Part shown: positions 17,459 through 25,395 of the stretch, piece after piece
How positions within the stretch are numbered: position 1 is the stretch's first letter
How the letters are laid out: every line of letters begins with the position of its first letter
NCBI GenBank assembly: GCA_050949725.1
Contig: JBMNGH010000011.1
Location: 186,001 to 250,000, forward strand
Origin: JBMNGH01 sp050949725
GTDB lineage: Bacteria > Bacillota > Thermosediminibacteria > Thermosediminibacterales > Tepidanaerobacteraceae
Length of the DNA: 64,000 bases
Direction: 5' to 3'
Notes under the pieces: model-generated
Database searches by the model: none
What the model was told of the DNA's origin: nothing
Seen by the model: only the letters and a program-made list of their open reading frames with translations
Translations under genes and position numbers: made by a program

Positions 17459-18544
17459 TTGAAAGGCAAAACGCCGACGAGGGGTCTGTCGCTCGGTGGG
17501 GTTTTTCTTTTACTGTTAATAGTATATTTGCTAGTTACCAAAACTTACCCTATCGATTTTTCTCAAAATGCCCTTTCAAAAGTCCAGAACCCGGTTTTTG
17601 AATCTGAAATAATAGGGGATATGTCATGGGACGGCGGTGATGGCCTTTATCTATTAGATTCTACGGAAGAAATACAAAGTGTCGATTTTAGCGGAAATGT
17701 TTTGTGGAGAAAAAACCTTGATGGAAGGCATCTAGTTTGGATGGGGCCGGGAGGATTCCTGACATACAGGGAAAACCGTATGGAATTGTGGGATAGAGAT
17801 GGGAACTTGTTGTTGGAAAAATCAAAGTTTATTGAGACCCCTCAGGTCCTGAGCGCAGAGGGCGATTTCTTACTGATTTCGGGAAAGATTGAGCAAAAGG
17901 ATTGCACCGCCCTTTTGAGCAAGGACGGTTCCGTCATCTGGATTCTTGCCTGGGACGGGAGAGTTGTCTCAGGGTCCAACATGGGCTCAGGGATGTACAC
18001 GGTTTTAAATCTTATAGAAGAGGATGTAACGGGCAGGATGGTGTTGATAGACTCACTCGGTCAGGTGGCCCTTGAAAAAAAGTATCCCGACCTGGTCCTG
18101 TGCTGTAAAGTTGTAAATCAGGGAATTACCGCAATAACTGAAGAGAATGTGTTTACAATTGATTTTTTCGGGAATGAAAAGTGGAGTTTATCACTTGAGC
18201 AAAAAGATATTTACAGGGCGGATATAGGCAAATCAGGTTGTATAGCCCTTGTTGTAACACATAAGGCGAGCGCCCTGTCAGACAAAGACAGGTTTGAAAT
18301 ATTGATGCTATCACCAGAAGGTCAGACGCTCTGGTCATATATATTAGAGGACTCACCCCGATTTGTCACAATTGAGGGAGATTTCGTGTACATTATAGAT
18401 GATAACGGTATGACAGTGCTTTCTAAACAGGGCCTGCTCCAATGCAATGTGAGGCAAAAGGGCATCAGCCGAATAGAGGTTATTGACTCGAAACGTCTGA
18501 TAATAAAGTACGGGGTAAACAGTGGCCTATTGAATTTATCGTAG
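17459..18544 (+). CDS. Membrane-anchored beta-propeller-like protein (DUF5711-like)
   Basis: Function unknown. The 361-residue product has one N-terminal membrane span (about residues 13-27) and an extracellular region with repeated strands typical of quinoprotein-like propellers (VDFSGNVLWRKNL, LWDRDGNLLLEK, IDFFGNEKWSLSL, LSPEGQTLWSYIL). The start is TTG. The neighbourhood TPR - propeller - CvpA suggests an envelope complex, but this is inference from position alone. The DUF5711 family name is a recollection of similar arrangement and architecture, not a search result. Confidence 0.7.
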   Translation: MKGKTPTRGLSLGGVFLLLLIVYLLVTKTYPIDFSQNALSKVQNPVFESEIIGDMSWDGGDGLYLLDSTEEIQSVDFSGNVLWRKNLDGRHLVWMGPGGFLTYRENRMELWDRDGNLLLEKSKFIETPQVLSAEGDFLLISGKIEQKDCTALLSKDGSVIWILAWDGRVVSGSNMGSGMYTVLNLIEEDVTGRMVLIDSLGQVALEKKYPDLVLCCKVVNQGITAITEENVFTIDFFGNEKWSLSLEQKDIYRADIGKSGCIALVVTHKASALSDKDRFEILMLSPEGQTLWSYILEDSPRFVTIEGDFVYIIDDNGMTVLSKQGLLQCNVRQKGISRIEVIDSKRLIIKYGVNSGLLNLS

Positions 18545-18557
18545 GGGGGAAGTTTAC

Positions 18558-19130
18558 ATGAACTGGGTTGATATTATACTGCTGATATTGTTCGCAAAGA
18601 GTGCGTTTCAAGGTTTCGCTCGCGGTTTTATCGTGTCAGCATTTAAGACCGCCGGTGTGGCAATCGCGCTTTATGTCGGAATTTTCTACAAGGAGCAAGT
18701 CGTAGAATTTTTAAAAACAAGGTTTGCTTTTGAACCCTTTATTCAAACCGTTTTAAACATGCCGATGGCCACTGAAGCGGGTTCAAGGGAGGTTTCCGCA
18801 CTTGCAAATCCGTTTCTGCTAGACATGGGAGTGAAAGCTGCGGGATTTTTCATCGCTTTTTTAGCCATACAGATTGTATTTACGGTGCTGGCGTATTTTT
18901 TAGATGGTATCTGTAATATAACCCGTTTAACGCCTTTTAACAGGTTGCTAGGCCTACTGTTTGGCATTGGCAGAATGGCACTTTTGATTGCACTTGTAAG
19001 CACAGTTATATCCCCTTTCCTCATGGCATGGAAGGGCAGCTGGCTCGAACAAAGTATCAGCGGTTCCTATATACTAATGAATATGAAACTAATAGATTTT
19101 ATAACACCTGTTATGGTAAAATTAATTTAA
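18558..19130 (+). CDS. CvpA family membrane protein
   Basis: Four-span membrane protein of the colicin V production/CvpA family. The 190-residue product starts NWVDIILLILFAKSAFQGFARGF with the family pattern of a first helix followed by G-x-x-R-G, and has further spans near 30-50, 92-112 and 133-158. The role in Gram-positives is unclear. It is third in the TPR - propeller - cvpA set; GGGGGGAAG precedes the ATG. Confidence 0.82.
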   Translation: MNWVDIILLILFAKSAFQGFARGFIVSAFKTAGVAIALYVGIFYKEQVVEFLKTRFAFEPFIQTVLNMPMATEAGSREVSALANPFLLDMGVKAAGFFIAFLAIQIVFTVLAYFLDGICNITRLTPFNRLLGLLFGIGRMALLIALVSTVISPFLMAWKGSWLEQSISGSYILMNMKLIDFITPVMVKLI

Positions 19131-19161
19131 AATGAGTAATCGTATTTCAAGGAGTGAAAAA

Positions 19162-19767
19162 ATGGATATTAAAGTTGATGCAAGAGGAAAGCCTTGTCCA
19201 CAGCCTGTGGTTATGACAAAAAAATCCCTGGATTCCATACAAAACGGTAGGGTTGTCGTACTCGTCGACAACGAAATAGCTCGTGAAAATGTAGTGAAAT
19301 TGGCCAAAAGCTTGGGGCTTGTTTGTGAGGCCAAGCAAAAAGGCCAAGATTATGAAATAGCTATAGTCAAGTCCAGTCAGGAACAACTAAAAGATACAGA
19401 TGATGCCCAGATCTTGTGTGATGCAAAACCTAAAGGAGAATACGTTGTACTCGTTTCAGGTGATACTTTCGGGGAGGGTTCGGAAGAACTGGGAAGGCTT
19501 CTGCTTAAAAGTTATATATATACATTGACTGATGCCACGATTCTTCCCTCGGCCATTATTTTTGTGAACAGAGGTGTATTTGTTACAACAAACGGGTCTG
19601 ATTCCATAGACGCACTAAAAAAACTTGAGGCTTCGGGTGTGGAAGTGCTTTCATGTGGGACCTGTCTTGACTACTATGACCTTAAGGACAAGCTGGCTGT
19701 AGGAAAAGTGACTAATATGTACGAAATAGCTGAAAGGACGTCATTATCGAATACAGTAAGCATATAA
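19162..19767 (+). CDS. yedF: Sulfurtransferase-like selenium metabolism protein YedF
   Basis: Two-domain protein: an N-terminal TusA-like domain with the cysteine of KPCPQPVVMTKKSL (residues 11-24) and a C-terminal DsrE-like domain ending in SCGTCLDYYDLKD. The family tends to occur in selenium-using bacteria next to selD, but no selD, selA or selB lies in this window. 201 residues; the ATG at 19162 is set by AAGGAGTG at 19149-19156, although the frame is open from 19132. It may sit in the same transcript as the cvpA gene ahead and the mscS gene after it. Confidence 0.88.
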   Translation: MDIKVDARGKPCPQPVVMTKKSLDSIQNGRVVVLVDNEIARENVVKLAKSLGLVCEAKQKGQDYEIAIVKSSQEQLKDTDDAQILCDAKPKGEYVVLVSGDTFGEGSEELGRLLLKSYIYTLTDATILPSAIIFVNRGVFVTTNGSDSIDALKKLEASGVEVLSCGTCLDYYDLKDKLAVGKVTNMYEIAERTSLSNTVSI

Positions 19768-19779
19768 GGAGGGACCTTT

Positions 19780-20658
19780 TTGGGACAACAAGTCTTTTCA
19801 TTTTACAACCAAGTTGTTGAACAACTTCCGCCATATGCTGGTATTCTCATTAGACTAGGCACAATTGTGCTGATAACTTTTGTGATAATAACTGTGGGTG
19901 GAAAGCTAATAGAAAAGGTTTTTTCAATTAATAAATCTGAAAGATTTTCGCTAAATGAGAGCAAAAAGAAAACTTTAGTAGGGCTTCTCAAAAGTATTGT
20001 ACGGTATATTACCTATTTCGTTGCAGGGGTAAACATTCTTGAGTTGTTTGGTATAAATACTACATCTCTGCTAACCGCAGCAGGGATAGGAGGTCTGGCA
20101 ATAGGTTTTGGTGCGCAGAGCCTGGTTAAAGATGTGATTACCGGGTTTTTTATAATTTTTGAAGATCAATACAGTGCAGGTGATTACGTACAAATAGGAG
20201 ACATTTCAGGTGTTGTTGAAGAAATAGGCCTAAGGGTTTCTAAACTGAGAGACTTCAGCGGACAGCTACACATCATCCCTAACGGAGAAATAAAAGTCGT
20301 GACAAACAATTCAAGGGGCCCGATGAGGGCACTTGTCTCTGTCAGAATGACTTATGAAGCTGATATTGAAAGGGCTATAAAAGTATTAAATGAGGTATGC
20401 TCTGAGATTAAGCAGAAGAGAGACGACATAATAGAAGGCCCGAGTGTCCTGGGAATTACCAATTTAGGTCCTTCAGAAGTTGATATTACGATAATAGCAA
20501 AGACAATCCCGATGCAGCAATGGAGTGTAGAAAGGGATTTGCGGAAGGTGATTAAAGAGAGATTTTACAGGGACGGCATCGACATACCATATCCCAGAAC
20601 CGTCATTATCAGTAAAACTAAAGAGGGGTGTGGCTTTGATGAGCTATATGATAGGTGA
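19780..20658 (+). CDS. MscS family mechanosensitive ion channel
   Basis: Small-conductance mechanosensitive channel that vents solutes at hypo-osmotic shock. The 292-residue product has three N-terminal spans, the pore-lining helix rich in Gly/Ala (TSLLTAAGIGGLAIGFGAQS, about 96-115), then VKDVITGFFIIFEDQYSAGDY and the cytoplasmic beta domain with VEEIGLRVSKLRDFSGQ and IPNGEI. The start is TTG with AAGGAGGGACC before it. The last 20 bases overlap the DUF951 gene. Confidence 0.92.
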   Translation: MGQQVFSFYNQVVEQLPPYAGILIRLGTIVLITFVIITVGGKLIEKVFSINKSERFSLNESKKKTLVGLLKSIVRYITYFVAGVNILELFGINTTSLLTAAGIGGLAIGFGAQSLVKDVITGFFIIFEDQYSAGDYVQIGDISGVVEEIGLRVSKLRDFSGQLHIIPNGEIKVVTNNSRGPMRALVSVRMTYEADIERAIKVLNEVCSEIKQKRDDIIEGPSVLGITNLGPSEVDITIIAKTIPMQQWSVERDLRKVIKERFYRDGIDIPYPRTVIISKTKEGCGFDELYDR

Positions 20659-20845
20659 TGTAGTAAAGATGAAGAAAAAACATCCTTGCGGTAGCGATGA
20701 GTGGGAGGTGTGGCGCATTGGAATGGACTTTGGAATAAAGTGTTGTGGATGTGGAAGGAAAGTAATGATTCCGAGACCAAGATTTGAAAGATCAGTTAAA
20801 AAAATTGTGAGCCGCCGCAGTGAAAGGGATGAATCGATTGAGTGA
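20639..20845 (+). CDS. DUF951 family protein (YyzM-like)
   Basis: Small conserved Firmicute protein of unknown function, usually near rpsF. The 68-residue product has GDVVKMKKKHPCGSDEWEVW and KCCGCGRKVMIPRPRFE, with four cysteines that may bind a metal. The ATG at 20639 has AGAGGGGTG upstream; GTG 20630 and TTG 20636 are also possible. It overlaps the mscS gene. Confidence 0.88.
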   Translation: MSYMIGDVVKMKKKHPCGSDEWEVWRIGMDFGIKCCGCGRKVMIPRPRFERSVKKIVSRRSERDESIE

Positions 20846-20857
20846 CTTGCCGATATA

Positions 20858-20886
20858 TTGAAAAGCCACCACATAAATGATATAAT
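20858..20886 (+). promoter_or_regulatory. SigA-type promoter for rpsF-ssb-rpsR
   Basis: TTGAAA at 20858-20863 and TATAAT at 20881-20886 with a 17-base spacer. Transcription would begin near 20893, just before the leader structure. Confidence 0.82.
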
Positions 20887-20900
20887 ATTTTAGTACATCT

Positions 20901-20945
20901 CTGCTCCGGTCACACGGGACTGGGGCCACTAGTCCATGGAGGTGA
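20901..20945 (+). promoter_or_regulatory. Probable S6:S18 autoregulatory leader of rpsF
   Basis: The leader folds as CTCC (20904-20907) pairing with GGAG (20938-20941), which is part of the ribosome site, around an inner stem GGACT (20917-20921) with AGTCC (20931-20935). A CCG lies in the 5' side of the internal loop. Known rpsF leaders of many bacteria carry an S6:S18-binding hairpin with a CCG element; this one would hide the ribosome site. Assigned from layout and pairing only. Confidence 0.55.
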
Positions 20946-20949
20946 GAAT

Positions 20950-21231
20950 ATGATAAAGTATGAGACCTTGTACATCATTGACCCAGAACAGGAAGATGAC
21001 GCCATTAAGGAATTGATAGAAAAAGTAAAGGGTGTCGTTGAAGAAAATGATGGCCAAGTGACCCAAATCGAGGAATGGGGCAAAAAGAGGCTCGCTTACC
21101 CCATTAATGACCGCAGGGAAGGCTATTACGTCCTGATGAACTTTGAGGCAGACACAAAAGCGGTCAGAGCCCTCGATAGGATTTTTAAAATAACGGGCGG
21201 GATCATAAGACATATCATTGTCAAAAAATAA
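20950..21231 (+). CDS. rpsF: 30S ribosomal protein S6
   Basis: Ribosomal protein that pairs with S18 on the platform of the small subunit. The 93-residue product begins IKYETLYIIDPEQEDD and has the family core WGKKRLAYPINDRREGYYVLM. GGAGGTG at 20938-20944 serves the ATG. First gene of the classical rpsF-ssb-rpsR operon. Confidence 0.97.
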   Translation: MIKYETLYIIDPEQEDDAIKELIEKVKGVVEENDGQVTQIEEWGKKRLAYPINDRREGYYVLMNFEADTKAVRALDRIFKITGGIIRHIIVKK

Positions 21232-21251
21232 GAAAGCAAGAGGTGAAGCCC

Positions 21252-21671
21252 TTGTTAAACAAAATTATTTTGATAGGACGGCTGACAAGGGATCCAGAAC
21301 TGAGATTTACCCCTGCCAACGGTGTGCCTGTTGCAACATTTACATTAGCTGTCGACCGGCCTTTTTTGAACCAAAAAGGCGAACGTGAAGCCGATTTTAT
21401 TAAAATTGTTACATGGAGAAAACTGGCCGAATCATGTGGGAACAACCTAACCAAAGGGCGGCTGGTGGCTGTGAGTGGAAGGCTTCAAATAAGGTCATAT
21501 GAAACGCCAGAAGGTCAGAAGAGGTATATTTCCGAGGTAGTGGCTGATGAGGTCAGATTTCTTGACAGACCGAAAGCTGGTATGAATGAACCAGAAGACG
21601 AAGGTCTAAGCCAAGATCTCGATTTTGATGACATTGATATCGAGAGTGAGAACAATGAAGTGCCGTTTTAA
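21252..21671 (+). CDS. ssb: Single-stranded DNA-binding protein
   Basis: Coats single-stranded DNA in replication and repair. The 139-residue product begins LNKIILIGRLTRDPELRFT, has the OB fold (WRKLAESCGNNLTKGRLVAVSGRLQ as two strands and a loop), an acidic, disordered tail and the conserved C-terminal tip ending EVPF (the usual DxPF/DDLPF-type tip). The TTG at 21252 is chosen because GAGGTGA at 21240-21246 is the ribosome site and would contain the alternative GTG at 21243. Confidence 0.95.
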   Translation: MLNKIILIGRLTRDPELRFTPANGVPVATFTLAVDRPFLNQKGEREADFIKIVTWRKLAESCGNNLTKGRLVAVSGRLQIRSYETPEGQKRYISEVVADEVRFLDRPKAGMNEPEDEGLSQDLDFDDIDIESENNEVPF

Positions 21672-21689
21672 CAGAAAGGAGAAGATTTG

Positions 21690-21914
21690 GTGAAGCCAAA
21701 AAAGGTAAAGAAGAAAAAGGTCTGCAGTTTTTGCATGGATAAGATCGAGTCCATTGATTATAAAGAGTACGCTCGCCTCAAAAAATTTATAACAGAGCGA
21801 GGCAAGATCCTGCCTAGGCGAATCACGGGAAACTGTGCAAAGCATCAAAGACAGCTTACAGTTGCAATAAAAAGAGCTAGGAATATGGCACTATTACCAT
21901 TTACGGCAGAATAA
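21690..21914 (+). CDS. rpsR: 30S ribosomal protein S18 (zinc-binding C+ form)
   Basis: Small-subunit protein partnered with S6. The 74-residue product has four potential zinc ligands, CSFC near the start and NCAKH in the middle, so it is the C+ form, plus YKEYARLKKFITERGKILPRR. AAAGGAG at 21676-21681 fits GTG 21690; TTG 21687 is one codon earlier. A strong terminator begins at its stop. Confidence 0.95.
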   Translation: MKPKKVKKKKVCSFCMDKIESIDYKEYARLKKFITERGKILPRRITGNCAKHQRQLTVAIKRARNMALLPFTAE

Positions 21915-21943
21915 TAAAGAGAGGGTCTTCCCTCTCTTTATTC
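21914..21943 (+). terminator. Terminator of the rpsF-ssb-rpsR operon
   Basis: AATAAAGAGAGGG and CCCTCTCTTTATT form a perfect 13-pair stem with the loop TCTT. The A/T pairs at the base serve as the T-tract. Confidence 0.9.
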
Positions 21944-22014
21944 ATAGCGGTTAAATAAATTTCACTTAGTAATTCATATTTTAAACCCTTTTTCGTTATA
22001 AAGGAGGGGATTCC

Positions 22015-22956
22015 GTGAAGGCCACTGACACGCGGGCTCTTGTCGAAGGGGCGTTACTTTCTTCTATTACGATAATATTAAGCCTTATCGCATTATATAT
22101 CCCTGTTTTAGGGGTTTTTGCCACTCTAATTTGGCCTGTCCCTATAATAATCTTAGGTGCAAGACATAGCTTGAAAACGAGTATAATGGCTACAGTAGTG
22201 TCTGGAATAGTTGTTGCAATGTTTGAAGGCCCTTTCCAGGCATTTACAGTAGTTGTTGGTTTCGGACTAATAGGAATTTGTATGGGTTTGGCTATACGAA
22301 AAAATTATCCCCCCTTTCAAGTACTTGCTATAGGCGGGGCTGCCTCACTTATTTCAAAAATCATCTTGATTTTTGTTTCACTCCACATAATCGGAATAAA
22401 CCCGATCACACAAGAAATCTCCATAATGCGCGAGTCGTTGTCGGCTATAAACAACCTGTACGCAGGCATGGGCATAAACCCGGATACTATTAAGTCGATG
22501 ACAGAAAGCTTTGAAAGCATGATTGACCTGATGGTTTTGGCTATTCCGGCTATTTTATTGCTGGCATCAATATTCGATGCGTTTTTGAACTATGTCTTTA
22601 CTAAGGTGATATTGGCCAGGTTAGGTCAGCAGTTGGAAGGCCTGACCCCTTTTTGGCTCTGGAAGCTGCCTCCTTTTACGGTCTTTTTGTTCCTTTTAGG
22701 CACATTGTTATTGATGATGGAGGGATACTGGCAGTCGGAAATTTTAAATACAATAGGCCTTAACCTGCAAATGGTATTTTACTTTGCTTTCCTTGTTGAG
22801 GGTTTTTCTCTGATTGCGTTTTATATGGGGAAATACAATGTCTCCAGAGTGTTTAGAGTAATCTTGGTATTTATGATTTTTTTTAATCCAATCTTTGCTC
22901 AAATTTTATCTTGGGCAGGCATGTTTGACATCTTGTTTAACTTCCGAAAAATTTGA
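22015..22956 (+). CDS. YybS family membrane protein (DUF2232)
   Basis: About eight-span membrane protein of unknown function, regularly encoded just before gdpP. The 313-residue product has VEGALLSSITIILSLIALY at the start and an alternating pattern of hydrophobic helices to the C-terminus. The start is GTG with AAAGGAGGGGA upstream. Its stop lies inside the open frame of gdpP, so the genes are coupled. The family resembles small-molecule (ECF-S-like) membrane components; no substrate can be inferred. Confidence 0.85.
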   Translation: MKATDTRALVEGALLSSITIILSLIALYIPVLGVFATLIWPVPIIILGARHSLKTSIMATVVSGIVVAMFEGPFQAFTVVVGFGLIGICMGLAIRKNYPPFQVLAIGGAASLISKIILIFVSLHIIGINPITQEISIMRESLSAINNLYAGMGINPDTIKSMTESFESMIDLMVLAIPAILLLASIFDAFLNYVFTKVILARLGQQLEGLTPFWLWKLPPFTVFLFLLGTLLLMMEGYWQSEILNTIGLNLQMVFYFAFLVEGFSLIAFYMGKYNVSRVFRVILVFMIFFNPIFAQILSWAGMFDILFNFRKI

Positions 22957-22970
22957 GAATAGGGGAATAT

Positions 22971-24947
22971 GTGGTGTCAAATAACGGTTATTTATTGGTT
23001 TGGGTATCAACTATAATATTGGCTGCTGAATTGATCTATTTCCTATTAAATGGCCAGAAGGAGTCAATTGCCGTTTTGTTAGCATTTGTTCCCCTTCTAT
23101 TTTTTGCCTTGACAAAAGGCAAGCATAGAGCTAAAACAGAATGGACAAAAGTGATTAGCCCGGAAATCTCAAAAAAGCAGCTGTATATCAGAGAACTTAT
23201 TTATGGATATACCGAACCAACTGCGGTGATTTACCAGGATGGCAGGATTATATGGAAAAATAAGGCCTTTTCAAAGGTTTTTGGCGATAAACGCAATATA
23301 GATGGAGCACTCCCAAAAGAAGCTGTAGATTCACTACTGTCCGGGAAAGATATTAAACAAATAGATGTAAAGGGCACCTCCTTTTCCATAAACAGTTATT
23401 TACTCGAAAAAAGTAGCAGGTCAAAGGGCCAAAGGATAATTGCCGTTTCATTTAGGGATTTGACCTCTTTATTACAACTGGAAGAAAACATGTATAGGGA
23501 AACAGCAGCTGTATGCTATGGGCAGGTTGATAACCTTGATGAAGTAATGGCCGTGTTCCCGGAGGAGAACCGCCCCGAACTCCTGGCACAAATTGATAAA
23601 ACAATAACACACTGGGCACAAAACCTAAACGGTTTTATAAAAAAATACGATAGAGATAAATTCTTAGTAATACTCAGCATCAATGATCTAAAAATTGCAA
23701 TGAGTACAAAATTTACTATACTCGATGATATAAAGAAGCTTGTGACCGGAAATCCCATGAATGTAACTATTAGCATCGGGGCCGCGTATGGACAGGGTTC
23801 TATGCTAGAAACGAGTAAAGCAGCGCAAAACGCCTTGGAATTGTGTTTAGGTAGGGGTGGAGACCAGGCAATAGTAAAGGGTGAAGGAAAGACACTGTTT
23901 TTTGGAGGTAAGAGCAAAGAGGTTGAAAAATACAGCAGGGTGAGGGCACGTGTGATATCACATGCATTGAGGGACCTCATGGATGAGTCTGATATTGTGA
24001 TTGTAATTGGTCATGTATTTTTAGATATGGATGCCCTCGGATCTGGTGTCGGAATTGTGGCTGCCGCAAGGGGACTGGAGAAAAAAGCGTATATACTGAT
24101 GCCGCCCGAGCAGGATTCCTCTGTAGACTCACTTATGGGATTACTGCTAAAAAGTGATGTATTAAAACATAATTTTATTACTGAGGAGAAAGCCTTAAAC
24201 AAGATGTCAAGAAAGACTCTCCTGGTTGTAGTCGATACACATAAACCATCCTTGTGTATTTCAACCAAAGTGCTCGAAAAAGCGGAGAGAGTTGTTGTAA
24301 TTGACCATCATAGAAGAAGTGAGGAGTTTATACAAAAAGCCCATTTGGTGTATATGGAACCTTATGCTTCATCTACAAGCGAGATGGTAACCGAGCTGAT
24401 TCAGTACATGGGAGATGAAGTCCGTTTGCACCCTTTAGAGGCGACAGCAATCCTCTCAGGTATTGTAGTTGACACCAAATACTTTTCATTTAAGACAGGT
24501 GTCAGGACATTTGAAGCCGCATCTTTTTTAAGGAGGTCTGGGGCGGATCCCACTGAAGTGTATAAACTATTTCAAGAAGATATCGAAACGATTAACGCAA
24601 GATCGCAGGTGGTAAAAAGGGCGGAACGTTTATTAGATAATGTGATATTGTCATATTTCACGGAAAAACCCCAAAACCCTACTCTGGCTGCAGCCCAAGC
24701 GGCAAATACCCTTTTGGAAATCAAGGGCGTACACGCATCGTTTGTACTGGTTCCTACAGAAGAGGGTATATCCTTGAGTGCAAGGTCTCTTGGGAACGTC
24801 AATGTCCAAAAGCTACTGGAGGAACTTGGAGGCGGCGGCCACATGACTGTTGCAGGAGCTCAGTTCAAGGGCTTGGCGATGGATGAAGCCATCGATAAGG
24901 TGAAAAAGACTATTACCGATTATATCAAAGAAGGTGAGGCCAAATGA
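22971..24947 (+). CDS. gdpP: Cyclic-di-AMP phosphodiesterase GdpP (YybT)
   Basis: Membrane-bound enzyme that degrades c-di-AMP and so affects wall stress and potassium balance. About 658 residues: two N-terminal spans (about 6-50), a PAS-like domain (about 70-160), a degenerate GGDEF domain (about 165-305; SIGAAYGQGS retains the scaffold but no GGDEF), then DHH/DHHA1 with GHVFLDMDALGSGVG, VDTHKPS, VIDHHRRSEEF and the C-terminal GGGGHMTVAGAQ. All DHH metal ligands are visible. AGGGGA at 22961-22966 favours GTG 22971 over the TTG at 22953 that overlaps yybS. Confidence 0.94.
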   Translation: MVSNNGYLLVWVSTIILAAELIYFLLNGQKESIAVLLAFVPLLFFALTKGKHRAKTEWTKVISPEISKKQLYIRELIYGYTEPTAVIYQDGRIIWKNKAFSKVFGDKRNIDGALPKEAVDSLLSGKDIKQIDVKGTSFSINSYLLEKSSRSKGQRIIAVSFRDLTSLLQLEENMYRETAAVCYGQVDNLDEVMAVFPEENRPELLAQIDKTITHWAQNLNGFIKKYDRDKFLVILSINDLKIAMSTKFTILDDIKKLVTGNPMNVTISIGAAYGQGSMLETSKAAQNALELCLGRGGDQAIVKGEGKTLFFGGKSKEVEKYSRVRARVISHALRDLMDESDIVIVIGHVFLDMDALGSGVGIVAAARGLEKKAYILMPPEQDSSVDSLMGLLLKSDVLKHNFITEEKALNKMSRKTLLVVVDTHKPSLCISTKVLEKAERVVVIDHHRRSEEFIQKAHLVYMEPYASSTSEMVTELIQYMGDEVRLHPLEATAILSGIVVDTKYFSFKTGVRTFEAASFLRRSGADPTEVYKLFQEDIETINARSQVVKRAERLLDNVILSYFTEKPQNPTLAAAQAANTLLEIKGVHASFVLVPTEEGISLSARSLGNVNVQKLLEELGGGGHMTVAGAQFKGLAMDEAIDKVKKTITDYIKEGEAK

Positions 24948-25390
24948 AGGTTATTTTGTTAAAGGATTTAAAAAATCTCGGCAAAAGAGGAGATATTGTG
25001 AACGTTGCAGAAGGTTATGCGCGAAACTATCTATTTCCCAAAAAACTCGCCGAACAGGCTACTGAGGGCGGTATAAAGCAAGTCGAACAGCAAAAACAGG
25101 CTGAAGAAAAAAAGAAGAAAAAAGAACGTGAACTTGCTTTGAACATGGCAGAGAAGCTGTCCAAAGCACAAATTGTATTAAATGTGAGAGCTGGAGAGCA
25201 AGGAAAACTGTTCGGATCGATTACTTCTAAAGATATCTCACAGGCTTTAAAAAAACAATACAAAATAAATGTTGATAAAAGAAAAATTGAGCTTGCGGAA
25301 CCCATCAAGTCAATCGGTGAATATGACGTAATGATTAAACTTGCACCTGAGATTGATACAAAGCTCAGATTAAAAGTAACAGAAGGGTGA
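24944..25390 (+). CDS. rplI: 50S ribosomal protein L9
   Basis: Large-subunit protein with two globular domains joined by a long helix. The 148-residue product starts KVILLKDLKNLGKRGDIVNV and contains the L9 signature GYARNYLFPKKLAEQAT, a Lys/Glu-rich connecting helix and a C-terminal domain (KLFGSITSKDISQAL). ATG overlaps the gdpP stop by 4 bases; the order gdpP-rplI-dnaB is typical of Firmicutes. Confidence 0.97.
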   Translation: MKVILLKDLKNLGKRGDIVNVAEGYARNYLFPKKLAEQATEGGIKQVEQQKQAEEKKKKKERELALNMAEKLSKAQIVLNVRAGEQGKLFGSITSKDISQALKKQYKINVDKRKIELAEPIKSIGEYDVMIKLAPEIDTKLRLKVTEG

Positions 25391-25395
25391 TATGT

